From positions 1 to 45,706 of the forward strand of contig JAIOYP010000031.1 in assembly GCA_021741155.1 (NCBI GenBank): 45,706 nucleotides of DNA, read 5' to 3'. Source of the stretch: Flavobacteriales bacterium. Lineage in GTDB: Bacteria > Bacteroidota > Bacteroidia > UBA10329. Shown here piece after piece: positions 32,254 to 39,480 of the stretch; position 1 is the stretch's first letter; each line of letters begins with the position of its first letter. The notes below the pieces were generated by a model, which made no database searches, was not told the DNA's origin, and saw only the letters and a program-made list of their open reading frames with translations. The position numbers and the translations under genes are program-made.

Positions 32254-33498
32254 TTAGACCGTAGTAACGATTTTGTCTGTGTTGTATTTCCCTGCCGTCA
32301 GGTATTCCCTGATTTTTGTAAACGTTTCAATCGTGTAATTTACGTCTTCCAGCGTATGTACAGCAGTTGGAATCAATCTCAAAAGGATGATTCCCTTTGG
32401 AACAACTGGGTAAACCACCATAGAGCAGAATATGTCGTAATTCTCTCTCAAATCAACAATCAAAGCCGTTGCTTCAGGGATGGTTCCGTTGAGATAAACG
32501 GGAGTTACGCACGATTGCGTATCGCCAATATCAAAGCCTGCTTTCTTCAAACCAGATTGCAAAGCATTAACGATTGTCCAAAGTTTATCTTTCAACTCAG
32601 GACTCTTTTTGAGCAGTTCTAAACGCTTAATGGCGCCAATAACGATTGGCATTGGCAAGCTCTTAGCAAAGATTTGCGAACGCATATTGTAACGGAGAAA
32701 GTCAATCACATCAGCTTCTCCAGCCACAAACGCACCAATATTGGCCATGCTTTTGGCAAAGGTTCCAAAGTAAATATCAATACCATCTTGACAACCTTGT
32801 TCTTCTCCAGCACCAGCACCCGTTTTACCAAGTGTTCCGAATCCATGTGCATCATCCACAAACAATCGGAAGCTGTATTTCTTCTTCAACGCAATGATTT
32901 CCTTCAGGTTTCCCTGAACACCGCTCATCCCGAAAACACCTTCGGTAATTACGAGAACGCCACCACCTTGCGCTTCGGCAAGTTTCGAAGCACGTTGTAG
33001 TTGCTTTTCTAGGTTTTCGATGTTATTGTGAGGATAAACGAAGCGTTTTCCCATGTGCAGACGAACGCCATCCAAGATACATGCGTGGGAATCAGAATCG
33101 TACACAATCACATCATGGCGGGTAACGAGCGCATCAATGGCTGACACCATTCCTTGATAGCCGAAGTTGAGCAAGTAGGCATCCTCTTTCATCACAAAAT
33201 CAGCCAATTCACGCTCTAATTGCTCATGATACTGGGTTTGTCCGCTCATCATTCGAGCACCCATCGGATAGGCCATTCCCCAATCGCGGGCGGCATCGGC
33301 ATCTACTTTTCTTACTTCAGGATGGTTTGCTAATCCGAGGTAATTGTTCAAGCTCCAAACCAATCGTTTCTTTCCTCGGAACATCATGCGGTTACTTATT
33401 TCTCCTTCCAGTTTCGGAAATGTGAAATAACCGTGTGCTTCTTTTGCATGAGCTCCAAGTGGGCCTCTATTGTTCTTTATGCGTTCAAAAATATCCAT
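32254..33498 (-). CDS. Serine palmitoyltransferase-like alpha-oxoamine synthase (PLP)
   Basis: About 414 residues, fold type I PLP enzyme that condenses an amino acid with an acyl-CoA. Seen: SLNNYLGLANHPEV, GARMMSGQTQYHEQLE, the PLP-stacking histidine in DSHACILDG, Asp and His in FVDDAHGFGTLG, and the Schiff-base lysine in GTFAKSMANIGAF. The TFAKS-x4-GAF form resembles bacterial serine palmitoyltransferases rather than KBL (GTLGKA) or BioF, consistent with Bacteroidota sphingolipids. Starts at 33498 (MDIFERI) or 33510 are both possible; an exact -7 box TACCTTTG lies upstream at minus 33528-33521. A close alternative is another acyl-CoA/amino-acid condensing enzyme. Confidence 0.85.
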   Translation of the reverse strand: MDIFERIKNNRGPLGAHAKEAHGYFTFPKLEGEISNRMMFRGKKRLVWSLNNYLGLANHPEVRKVDADAARDWGMAYPMGARMMSGQTQYHEQLERELADFVMKEDAYLLNFGYQGMVSAIDALVTRHDVIVYDSDSHACILDGVRLHMGKRFVYPHNNIENLEKQLQRASKLAEAQGGGVLVITEGVFGMSGVQGNLKEIIALKKKYSFRLFVDDAHGFGTLGKTGAGAGEEQGCQDGIDIYFGTFAKSMANIGAFVAGEADVIDFLRYNMRSQIFAKSLPMPIVIGAIKRLELLKKSPELKDKLWTIVNALQSGLKKAGFDIGDTQSCVTPVYLNGTIPEATALIVDLRENYDIFCSMVVYPVVPKGIILLRLIPTAVHTLEDVNYTIETFTKIREYLTAGKYNTDKIVTTV

Positions 33499-33520
33499 GT
33501 GCTTAAACATATTGAGATGG

Positions 33521-33528
33521 CAAAGGTA
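33521..33528 (-). promoter_or_regulatory. -7-type promoter box before the SPT-like/Usp operon
   Basis: TACCTTTG on the minus strand, an exact TAnnTTTG match, lies 10 bases before ATG 33510 and 22 before ATG 33498. The remainder of the gap to GalU (33529-33771) holds no gene I could support. Confidence 0.45.
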
Positions 33529-33771
33529 TCTGTTCGAGTTTTTCGACTAATTATCGGATGTAAAAGTTTTGAACGTGTCTTCGTGGTAGCTACGCTTCTG
33601 ATTTAACAGCAAAGAAGCAAAGGTGGGGGCAGAGGTTCGGGGATTTTTTCTTTATCCCTTCGCTAAAAGAGCGGTTACGCTTCCAGTCCCCAAGTGTTGT
33701 ATTTCTCTTTTTGTTTCCATTTTCGGCCGTTGAAGACATCCGAAAGCAGGCAACTATTTAGGCACCACAGC

Positions 33772-34599
33772 TTAGCTACAACCGAACTCAGTAAGGCTCA
33801 AATTGGCGAGCAAAAGTCCGTTGCAATCGCCAATGTCGTAACGCTCGCCAAGTAGTTTGGCACCAAGCAATCCGTCAGATTCAAGTAATCGCTGCATCGC
33901 ATCCGTTAGTTGAATTTCGTTGTTTGGCCCTGGCTTTGTCTGTTCTAAGAATTGAAAAATCTCAGGCTTAAAAACATATCGTGCACAGAAAGCAAGGTTT
34001 GAGTTGGTCTCGTTTTCGGTCGGTTTTTCAATCAATCGTTTACCGTTATAAATGGTCTCATCAAATTCGACCCCTTCAAACATGGCGCATTTATGAACGA
34101 GACATTCCTCCACTTCCTGAACACCTACAACGGAACGGCCATACTTATTGAAGGTAGAAATCAAGTGCTCGGTGAATGAACCACATTCATCCATTTGAAT
34201 GATGCTATCACCAAAAAGCACAGCAAATGGCTCGTTGCCTACAGCACTCTTTGCGGTAAGAACGGCATGGCCTAACCCGTTCTGCTGGTCTTGATAAACA
34301 GTGGTAATCTTCACCATGCTCCAAATTCTTTCCAGCTGATGCAGTGCATCGTGCTTTCCGTTCTTAATTAACTGCGCCCGCAACTTCTCGTTTGGGCAGA
34401 AATAATCGGCTACGGCTTCCTTGCCTTCACTGATAACCAGAATCACCTCTTCAATTCCAGCATCTGCTGCCTCTCTCACCACATGCTCTATCACAGGCCT
34501 CCCACAAACGGGTAGTAACTCTTTCGGAACAATGGATGTAATGGGAAGCATTCGCGTGCCAAAGCCCGCAGCAGGTATAACCGCTTTTCTCACTTTCAT
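33772..34599 (-). CDS. galU: UTP--glucose-1-phosphate uridylyltransferase
   Basis: A 275-residue nucleotidyltransferase that makes UDP-glucose for envelope polysaccharides. The N-terminal signature AVIPAAGFGTRMLPITSIVPKELLPV (G12, G14, T15, R16) is followed by the VIEHVVREAADAGIEEVILV region, FAVLFGDSII with the metal Asp, and IEKPTENETNSNLAFCARYVF and ELTDAMQ-like IQLTDAMQRLLE. Length is typical. UDP-sugars from this enzyme could feed the GT4 and other surface glycosyltransferases. No clear promoter was found in the 34600-34811 gap, which holds no gene I can support. Confidence 0.95.
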   Translation of the reverse strand: MKVRKAVIPAAGFGTRMLPITSIVPKELLPVCGRPVIEHVVREAADAGIEEVILVISEGKEAVADYFCPNEKLRAQLIKNGKHDALHQLERIWSMVKITTVYQDQQNGLGHAVLTAKSAVGNEPFAVLFGDSIIQMDECGSFTEHLISTFNKYGRSVVGVQEVEECLVHKCAMFEGVEFDETIYNGKRLIEKPTENETNSNLAFCARYVFKPEIFQFLEQTKPGPNNEIQLTDAMQRLLESDGLLGAKLLGERYDIGDCNGLLLANLSLTEFGCS

Positions 34600-34811
34600 G
34601 ATGAGTAAACGATATTGGGTAGAAGTATGTTCACGCCAGCTTTAGCCAAATTAGTTTTGAACCTGTTTAATGTCGCTCTCGGATATGCTACAGCTAGTAC
34701 GTCTCTTGCCATGCATCAAAAATAATCTATTGTCTAAGCTCGATACATTAATGGCTTCAATGATTTATGCTACTTACTTTTACCTCACTTTAATCCACAT
34801 TAAACTACAAG

Positions 34812-35384
34812 ATGGGACGTTTTTTACATTGGTTGGCTAACTTTCTTTGGTATCGAATTGGCCCTTGGAAAGTTGTTTCCGTACCGCCCGATGATATTAA
34901 AAAGGCAGTGCTTATTGCTGCACCGCACACGGCAAACGAAGACTTCCCTGTTGGAATTGGAGCATGGTATGCCACGGGTAAAAATGCACGGTTCATTGCC
35001 AAGAAAGAATTGTTTGACGGCCCGATGGGTTTCATCTTTCGTTCTACAGGTGGAGTTCCGATTGATAGGAAGAGTAGTAAGAATATGGTACAGCAGGCGG
35101 CAGCTTTTTTCGATGAATCGGATTCGTTTTTTCTGACAATTGCACCAGAAGGTACACGGGCATTGCTGCCAAGATGGAAAACGGGCTTCTATTACATTGC
35201 CAAAACGGCAGGGGTTCCCATCATTCTGTGCTACATGGATTTTAAGAAAAAGGAAACGGGAATGGGTCATGTTTTCTATCCAACAGACGATACGGCTGGT
35301 GATTTCAAGTACATCGAGGAGTTTTATGCTGGAATTACGGCCAAGCATCCAGAATTCTACAATCCGAAGCTCACCGAAGACTAA
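34812..35384 (+). CDS. PlsC-family acyltransferase (lysophospholipid acyltransferase-like)
   Basis: A 190-residue glycerolipid acyltransferase. The catalytic H-x4-D is HTANED (His39-Asp44), and the acyl-acceptor motif reads APEGTR (111-116); STGGVPIDR (78-86) is the third family block. It acts at the cytoplasmic membrane, moving an acyl chain to a lysolipid or related acceptor. Shorter than classical PlsC (about 240), with no long hydrophobic N-terminus, so it may belong to the subgroup that handles ornithine or other aminolipids. A -7-like TACTTTTA lies about 30 bases upstream. Confidence 0.88.
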   Translation: MGRFLHWLANFLWYRIGPWKVVSVPPDDIKKAVLIAAPHTANEDFPVGIGAWYATGKNARFIAKKELFDGPMGFIFRSTGGVPIDRKSSKNMVQQAAAFFDESDSFFLTIAPEGTRALLPRWKTGFYYIAKTAGVPIILCYMDFKKKETGMGHVFYPTDDTAGDFKYIEEFYAGITAKHPEFYNPKLTED

Positions 35385-35426
35385 GGTTTAGAACAATTTT
35401 GGCACTATTTTGTACATTTAGAAGTC

Positions 35427-35783
35427 ATGTATAAGATAGAACAGACCATTCCGAAGGAACTCGAATATGCCGAAAAGCTTGTTCGGTTGATGGACGACAA
35501 GTTCAAAATTCCATTCATCAACTTCCGCTTTGGTCTTGACCCAATTATCGGTCTAATACCAGTTGCTGGAGACATTCTTTCCTTTTCTATTTCATCCCTC
35601 ATAGTAATGGCACTTTTTAGAAATGGGGTTCCAAGCTCTGTAATACTGAGAATGGTTGCAAATATCCTTCTCGATTTACTTATCGGAGGAATTCCAGTTT
35701 TAGGTGATGCTTGGGACTTCTTTAATAAAGCCAACCGAAAGAACTTGAAGTTGGCGAGGAAGCATTTTGAGAAACACAATTAG
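35427..35783 (+). CDS. DUF4112 membrane protein
   Basis: A 118-residue protein with the DUF4112 phrases LDPIIGLIPVAGDILSF and LIGGIPVLGDAWDFFNKANRKN and two hydrophobic segments (about 42-66 and 74-96). Function is unknown. ATG 35427 follows the -7-like word TACATTTA (35413-35420) by 6 bases. It lies 42 bases after the acyltransferase on the same strand, but probably has its own promoter. Confidence 0.88.
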   Translation: MYKIEQTIPKELEYAEKLVRLMDDKFKIPFINFRFGLDPIIGLIPVAGDILSFSISSLIVMALFRNGVPSSVILRMVANILLDLLIGGIPVLGDAWDFFNKANRKNLKLARKHFEKHN

Positions 35784-35820
35784 CACATTTTCTCTTTTTC
35801 CTTTTTTCGGTTAACTCTAT

Positions 35821-37428
35821 TTAAAGCGGAAAATAATACGGCTTATCACCATCCCACCAGCGGTAATCCATTACTCTAGGCCAAGCTGGACTTACCATCT
35901 CAGATTCCCATTGTGCGTGCTCAGATTGTAGCTGGTTTACAATTTCTGGTTTGGAGTCATAAAGGTTATTCCGTTCTTCTTTATCCTCTTTTACATTATA
36001 TAATGCATGGTTTCCACTCAAACCATCTGTAATCAATTTCCAATCTCCAGAACGGATGGCACGGTTGTATCCCGAACGCCAGCACAGAATAGAATGAATT
36101 GGTTCTTTTACGGAATCAATGAGCACGGGAAGGAGGGAGGCTCCATCTAATTTTCGGTCTGTGGTGTAAGAGATTCCAGCTAATTCTAAAGCTGTTGAGA
36201 ACACATCCAGCGCTATGACAGACTTATCGTAGCGGCTTCCTTCAGCAACTCGTCCATCCCATCTAATCATGAAAGGCACGTTCAAACCGCCTTCAAAGTT
36301 TGTGAATTTTCCACCTTTCAATGGTGCATTATCCGTTGCTCCGGTGTAGGTAGCGCCACCATTATCGCTCAAAAAGAAAATGATGGTGTTCTCCATCAAG
36401 CCAATTTCTTCCAAATGGTTGATGATGCTTCCAACAGCATCATCCAATTGCCAAATCATGGCGTTGTAAACACGTTTGTTGCGGTCTTCGATGTGTCCGA
36501 GTTTGTCGTAATAAGCTTTTGTCGCCTGAAACGGAGTGTGTGGAGCCAAGAACGGAACGTAGAGAAAGAAAGGAACTTCCTTGTTTTTATCGATGAATTG
36601 ATTTGCCTCTTCAGCAATACGATCAGTCAGGTAGAATTTTTCGTCAATTACTTCATCATTCCTTCTGATGGCGCAATTCCCCGTTCTTCCTTTACCCCAA
36701 ATAAATGGGTCTGAAAAATCTTTGTGCCGCTGATTAATAATGTTCTTATCATTTGTATCAGCCATATAAAGTGAGTAGGCTTCGTAAAATCCATACTGAT
36801 AATCAAACCCTCGGTTTATTGGAATAGTGTGCTCGCCCGAACCTAAATGCCATTTTCCGGCAATTCCGGTTCGATAACCTGCCTTTTGCAGAATTTCTGA
36901 AAGCATGATTTCTGATGGCGGCATTCCGTTCTTCACCACATCTTCAAATCGTGGAAATTCCACTTGGTCGGCCACCAACCAATCTCCTGTAGCAATGAAG
37001 TGCTTATACACGAACATTTCAATCCGATTTTTAGGATAACGGTCATGCGGTTGATATTCAAAACCGAACCGTTGCTGATAACGGCCAGTAAGCATTCCTG
37101 CACGAGATGGCGCGCAAATGGGCGAAGTAATGTAGCCTTCGGTGAAGGTCATACCCTTCAATCCAATGGCATCGATGTTTGGAGTTTGGATTGGTGGACT
37201 TCCGTAAAGTGAAATATCGGTTTTACCCAAATCATCTGCCATAATAATGATGATGTTGGGCTTGCGCGAAGTATCCGAAACAACGGAATTCAGATAATCT
37301 TTCTTCGCTTGAATCTTCTCTTTGTCAAACGTGATTTCCAAGTTTCTGGAACTCATTGGCCAAAAGCCATAGACCAAAAAAGAAACGATGATTACAAGAA
37401 GAAATAGGAGTAGGGGTTTGCGCTTCAT
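35821..37428 (-). CDS. Sulfatase (formylglycine type), membrane-anchored
   Basis: A 535-residue arylsulfatase-like hydrolase. N-terminal hydrophobic segment 5-22 suggests a membrane anchor or uncleaved signal. The metal pair is in IIMADDLG (Asp65, Asp66); the modification motif is CAPSR (105-109), where Cys105 would be converted to formylglycine, followed by GMLTGR. Also seen: AGKWHLG and FFLSDNGG (about 355-362). Such enzymes desulfate algal or host polysaccharides; the maturation enzyme is not in the window. Its ATG follows the exact -7 box TATGTTTG by only 4 bases, and it lies downstream of the Crp/Fnr gene on the same strand. Confidence 0.93.
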   Translation of the reverse strand: MKRKPLLLFLLVIIVSFLVYGFWPMSSRNLEITFDKEKIQAKKDYLNSVVSDTSRKPNIIIIMADDLGKTDISLYGSPPIQTPNIDAIGLKGMTFTEGYITSPICAPSRAGMLTGRYQQRFGFEYQPHDRYPKNRIEMFVYKHFIATGDWLVADQVEFPRFEDVVKNGMPPSEIMLSEILQKAGYRTGIAGKWHLGSGEHTIPINRGFDYQYGFYEAYSLYMADTNDKNIINQRHKDFSDPFIWGKGRTGNCAIRRNDEVIDEKFYLTDRIAEEANQFIDKNKEVPFFLYVPFLAPHTPFQATKAYYDKLGHIEDRNKRVYNAMIWQLDDAVGSIINHLEEIGLMENTIIFFLSDNGGATYTGATDNAPLKGGKFTNFEGGLNVPFMIRWDGRVAEGSRYDKSVIALDVFSTALELAGISYTTDRKLDGASLLPVLIDSVKEPIHSILCWRSGYNRAIRSGDWKLITDGLSGNHALYNVKEDKEERNNLYDSKPEIVNQLQSEHAQWESEMVSPAWPRVMDYRWWDGDKPYYFPL

Positions 37429-37432
37429 GCGC

Positions 37433-37457
37433 CAAACATAATCTTAAACAAGATTAT
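37433..37457 (-). promoter_or_regulatory. Combined hairpin and -7 box between Crp/Fnr and sulfatase genes
   Basis: ATAATCTT (37438-37445) and AAGATTAT (37450-37457) form a perfect 8-base stem with a 4-base loop, containing the Crp stop. Overlapping it, minus 37440-37433 reads TATGTTTG, an exact -7 match, 4 bases before the sulfatase ATG. The site may both end upstream transcription and start the sulfatase message. Confidence 0.45.
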
Positions 37458-38128
37458 CTAAGTTGATTCAAATCGCGGATTAGAATGCTAGAACGATCAA
37501 AATTGATGAGGTTTTCCTTTTTCAATTCGTTGAGAACGATTGTTACCAGTTGCCGCGAAGTGCCGGTAATATTTGCCATATCTTGATGCGTAAAGCCATG
37601 GCGGACAAGCGTTTCATCCCCGAATCTCATTCCGTTCTTTTCGGCTTGTTCTTTCACAAAGCCGATAATCCGAGTTCGAGCATCGTCAAAAACCAATTGC
37701 TCCAAGCGTTTTTCGGAGCGGGTAATGCGAGCTCCTAGTTTCTCAATCATTCTTAATCCTACCTGAGGATTTTTAGTGATGAGTTCCTTTAGAATTTTGA
37801 CTGGCAAGCGGAGAATTTCAACCTCACTTTTTAACGTTGATGCAAAATCAGGTCGTTCCGTCATCCCCGAAAGACCGAGTTCACCGAACATTTCGCCTTT
37901 GTAGAGAATGTTTTTGATTACTTCTTTTCCATCTTCACTAATGGTTCCAGATTTGACAACTCCCTCTAATACAAAGTAAACCCAATCAGCTTCTTCGCCC
38001 GGTCCATAGATGAACGTACTCTTAGGATACGTCTTAAATTGAACGTAACGATTGAGGAATTCCTGTTGCTCTACAGGTAAATCCTTCAACACATCCACAT
38101 GACCAAAACTATCCCCTTCCACTATCAT
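37454..38128 (-). CDS. Crp/Fnr-family transcriptional regulator 1
   Basis: About 224 residues: an N-terminal cyclic-nucleotide-binding-type beta-roll (ILYKGEMFGELGLSG, typical of the family), a long dimerisation helix (MIEKLGARITRSEKRLEQLVF) and a C-terminal winged helix-turn-helix (HQDMANITGTSRQLVTIVLNELKKE). Start is ATG 38128, matching the length and start of the paralogue at 44953; the open frame continues upstream to ATG 38200. The two share the same middle and HTH phrases. It is divergent from the SRPBCC gene and upstream of the sulfatase; no cysteines suited to an iron-sulfur cluster are obvious. Confidence 0.92.
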   Translation of the reverse strand: MIVEGDSFGHVDVLKDLPVEQQEFLNRYVQFKTYPKSTFIYGPGEEADWVYFVLEGVVKSGTISEDGKEVIKNILYKGEMFGELGLSGMTERPDFASTLKSEVEILRLPVKILKELITKNPQVGLRMIEKLGARITRSEKRLEQLVFDDARTRIIGFVKEQAEKNGMRFGDETLVRHGFTHQDMANITGTSRQLVTIVLNELKKENLINFDRSSILIRDLNQLR

Positions 38129-38228
38129 TTTGTCATTAATTGTACAGTTCCAAATTTCAACGTTCGCAATGTCAATACATTCCAAATTTGTTTCATGCAT
38201 TAGTACTCATGTTGTTTTTTGACGGGGC

Positions 38229-38270
38229 GTTATCTATAACCGAGTATTTAATTGAACACCTAGTCAATTA
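38229..38270. promoter_or_regulatory. Two dyad sites between Crp/Fnr and SRPBCC genes
   Basis: GTTATCTATAAC (38229-38240) is a near-palindrome, and TAATTGA (38249-38255) is perfectly inverted as TCAATTA (38264-38270) with an 8-base spacer. The TTGA/TCAA halves resemble Crp/Fnr half-sites, though the spacing is 2 bases longer than the Fnr N6 core. Candidate operator for the divergent regulator. Confidence 0.35.
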
Positions 38271-38351
38271 ACAAACGTGCATATTCGTCCAATGTTCAGA
38301 CTACAAAATGCTTTTGTTTCTTTGTATTCATAAATCATTAAACCATCTATC

Positions 38352-39362
38352 ATGAAAGTTTTAAAAATCGTAGGTATTGTAGCCTTAATCCTCTTTGGGA
38401 TTTATGTAATTGTGGCTGCTGTCGCACCATCCAGTCTTGTCGTTGAGAAATCCATTTCGGTGAATGCACCCGCATCAGCGGTTTTTAATGAAGTAAACTG
38501 TTTTGATAAGTGGCCTGCTTGGAGCGCTTGGGATGCAATGGACTCTACAATGGCAAATGAATATTCGGAGAATCCGTGCGGTTTAGATGCTTGGAATTCG
38601 TGGGTGGGAGATAACTCAGGAGTAGGAAAACAGGTAATCTTAGAGGTTACACCAAACGAATACATTAAAACCAGCCTCGTGTTTGGCGATGACCCTGCTG
38701 TGCAAACCGCTGAGTGGTTTTTTGAAGAGGTTGATGGCGTAACGAAGGTGACTTGGAACTTCATCGGCTCAGAAGTTTCCTTCTTTAAACGACCAGGTAA
38801 TTTGATTGGTGAATATTTTGTTTCATCGGCTTATGTCGCAAGTCTTGCCGCATTGAAGGAAGTTGCAGAAGCTGCTCCAGAAGTTGAGGAATCAGCTTAC
38901 GAAATCAAAGAAGTAGAGCTAGAGGAAGTAAAATATCTTCTTGTTTCTGGAGATGTGAAACCTGCAGATATCGGAGCTTTTTATGGTGAGAAGTTTGGAT
39001 TAATTATGGGCTATTTGACCGATAAGAAGGTCGAAATGGGTGGACATCCTTCAGGTTTGTTTTACAGTTGGACAGATACATTGGCGAAAATGTCTGCCGC
39101 CATTCCTGTTGCATCTGACGTGGTTGGAACAAAAGATATGGAATTTAGAGTTGTTGCTGCAACGCGAGGCCTTCAGATTGATTATTACGGGGCTTATGAC
39201 AAAACAGAAGCTGCTCATTACGCAATGGACGATTATTTAGGAGCAAACGGATTGGAACTGGTTGGAGCTGTAAGAGAGGTTTATGTAACAGACCCAATGT
39301 CTGAACCAGACACAAGCAAGTGGTTGACTCAGATTATTTATCCAGTTGGACCTACTCAGTAA
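38352..39362 (+). CDS. SRPBCC-domain plus GyrI-like domain protein, membrane-anchored
   Basis: A 336-residue protein with one N-terminal transmembrane helix (3-25), an SRPBCC/polyketide-cyclase-like lipid-binding fold (about 30-165; VEKSISVNAPASAVFNEVNCFDKWPAWSAWDAMD) and a C-terminal GyrI-like small-molecule-binding domain (about 190-333, ending TQIIYPV). The combination is common in Bacteroidota as paired sensor-like folds without DNA-binding parts; ligand unknown. It is divergent from Crp/Fnr 1 and followed by a strong terminator, so it is transcribed alone. Confidence 0.85.
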   Translation: MKVLKIVGIVALILFGIYVIVAAVAPSSLVVEKSISVNAPASAVFNEVNCFDKWPAWSAWDAMDSTMANEYSENPCGLDAWNSWVGDNSGVGKQVILEVTPNEYIKTSLVFGDDPAVQTAEWFFEEVDGVTKVTWNFIGSEVSFFKRPGNLIGEYFVSSAYVASLAALKEVAEAAPEVEESAYEIKEVELEEVKYLLVSGDVKPADIGAFYGEKFGLIMGYLTDKKVEMGGHPSGLFYSWTDTLAKMSAAIPVASDVVGTKDMEFRVVAATRGLQIDYYGAYDKTEAAHYAMDDYLGANGLELVGAVREVYVTDPMSEPDTSKWLTQIIYPVGPTQ

Positions 39363-39385
39363 TTTTATTTGTGAAATACGGTGTG

Positions 39386-39409
39386 AAAGGGGGCTTTGCC
39401 CCCTTTTTT
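39386..39409 (+). terminator. Strong intrinsic terminator after the SRPBCC gene
   Basis: AAAGGGGGC (39386-39394) pairs perfectly with GCCCCCTTT (39398-39406) around TTT, and the T run continues to 39409. This is the clearest rho-independent terminator in the window. Confidence 0.9.
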
Positions 39410-39480
39410 AATTCATTCCATTCAGATTCCAAATTTCAAGATCGGAACCGTATCTTCGATGTCCTTTTTTCAGGGCATCT

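Noticed and set aside
33529..33771. Possible small gene between SPT-like and GalU genes
   Set aside because: Only very short frames (about 22 residues) without support; the stretch shows AAAGAAGC/GCTTC words but no clear structure.
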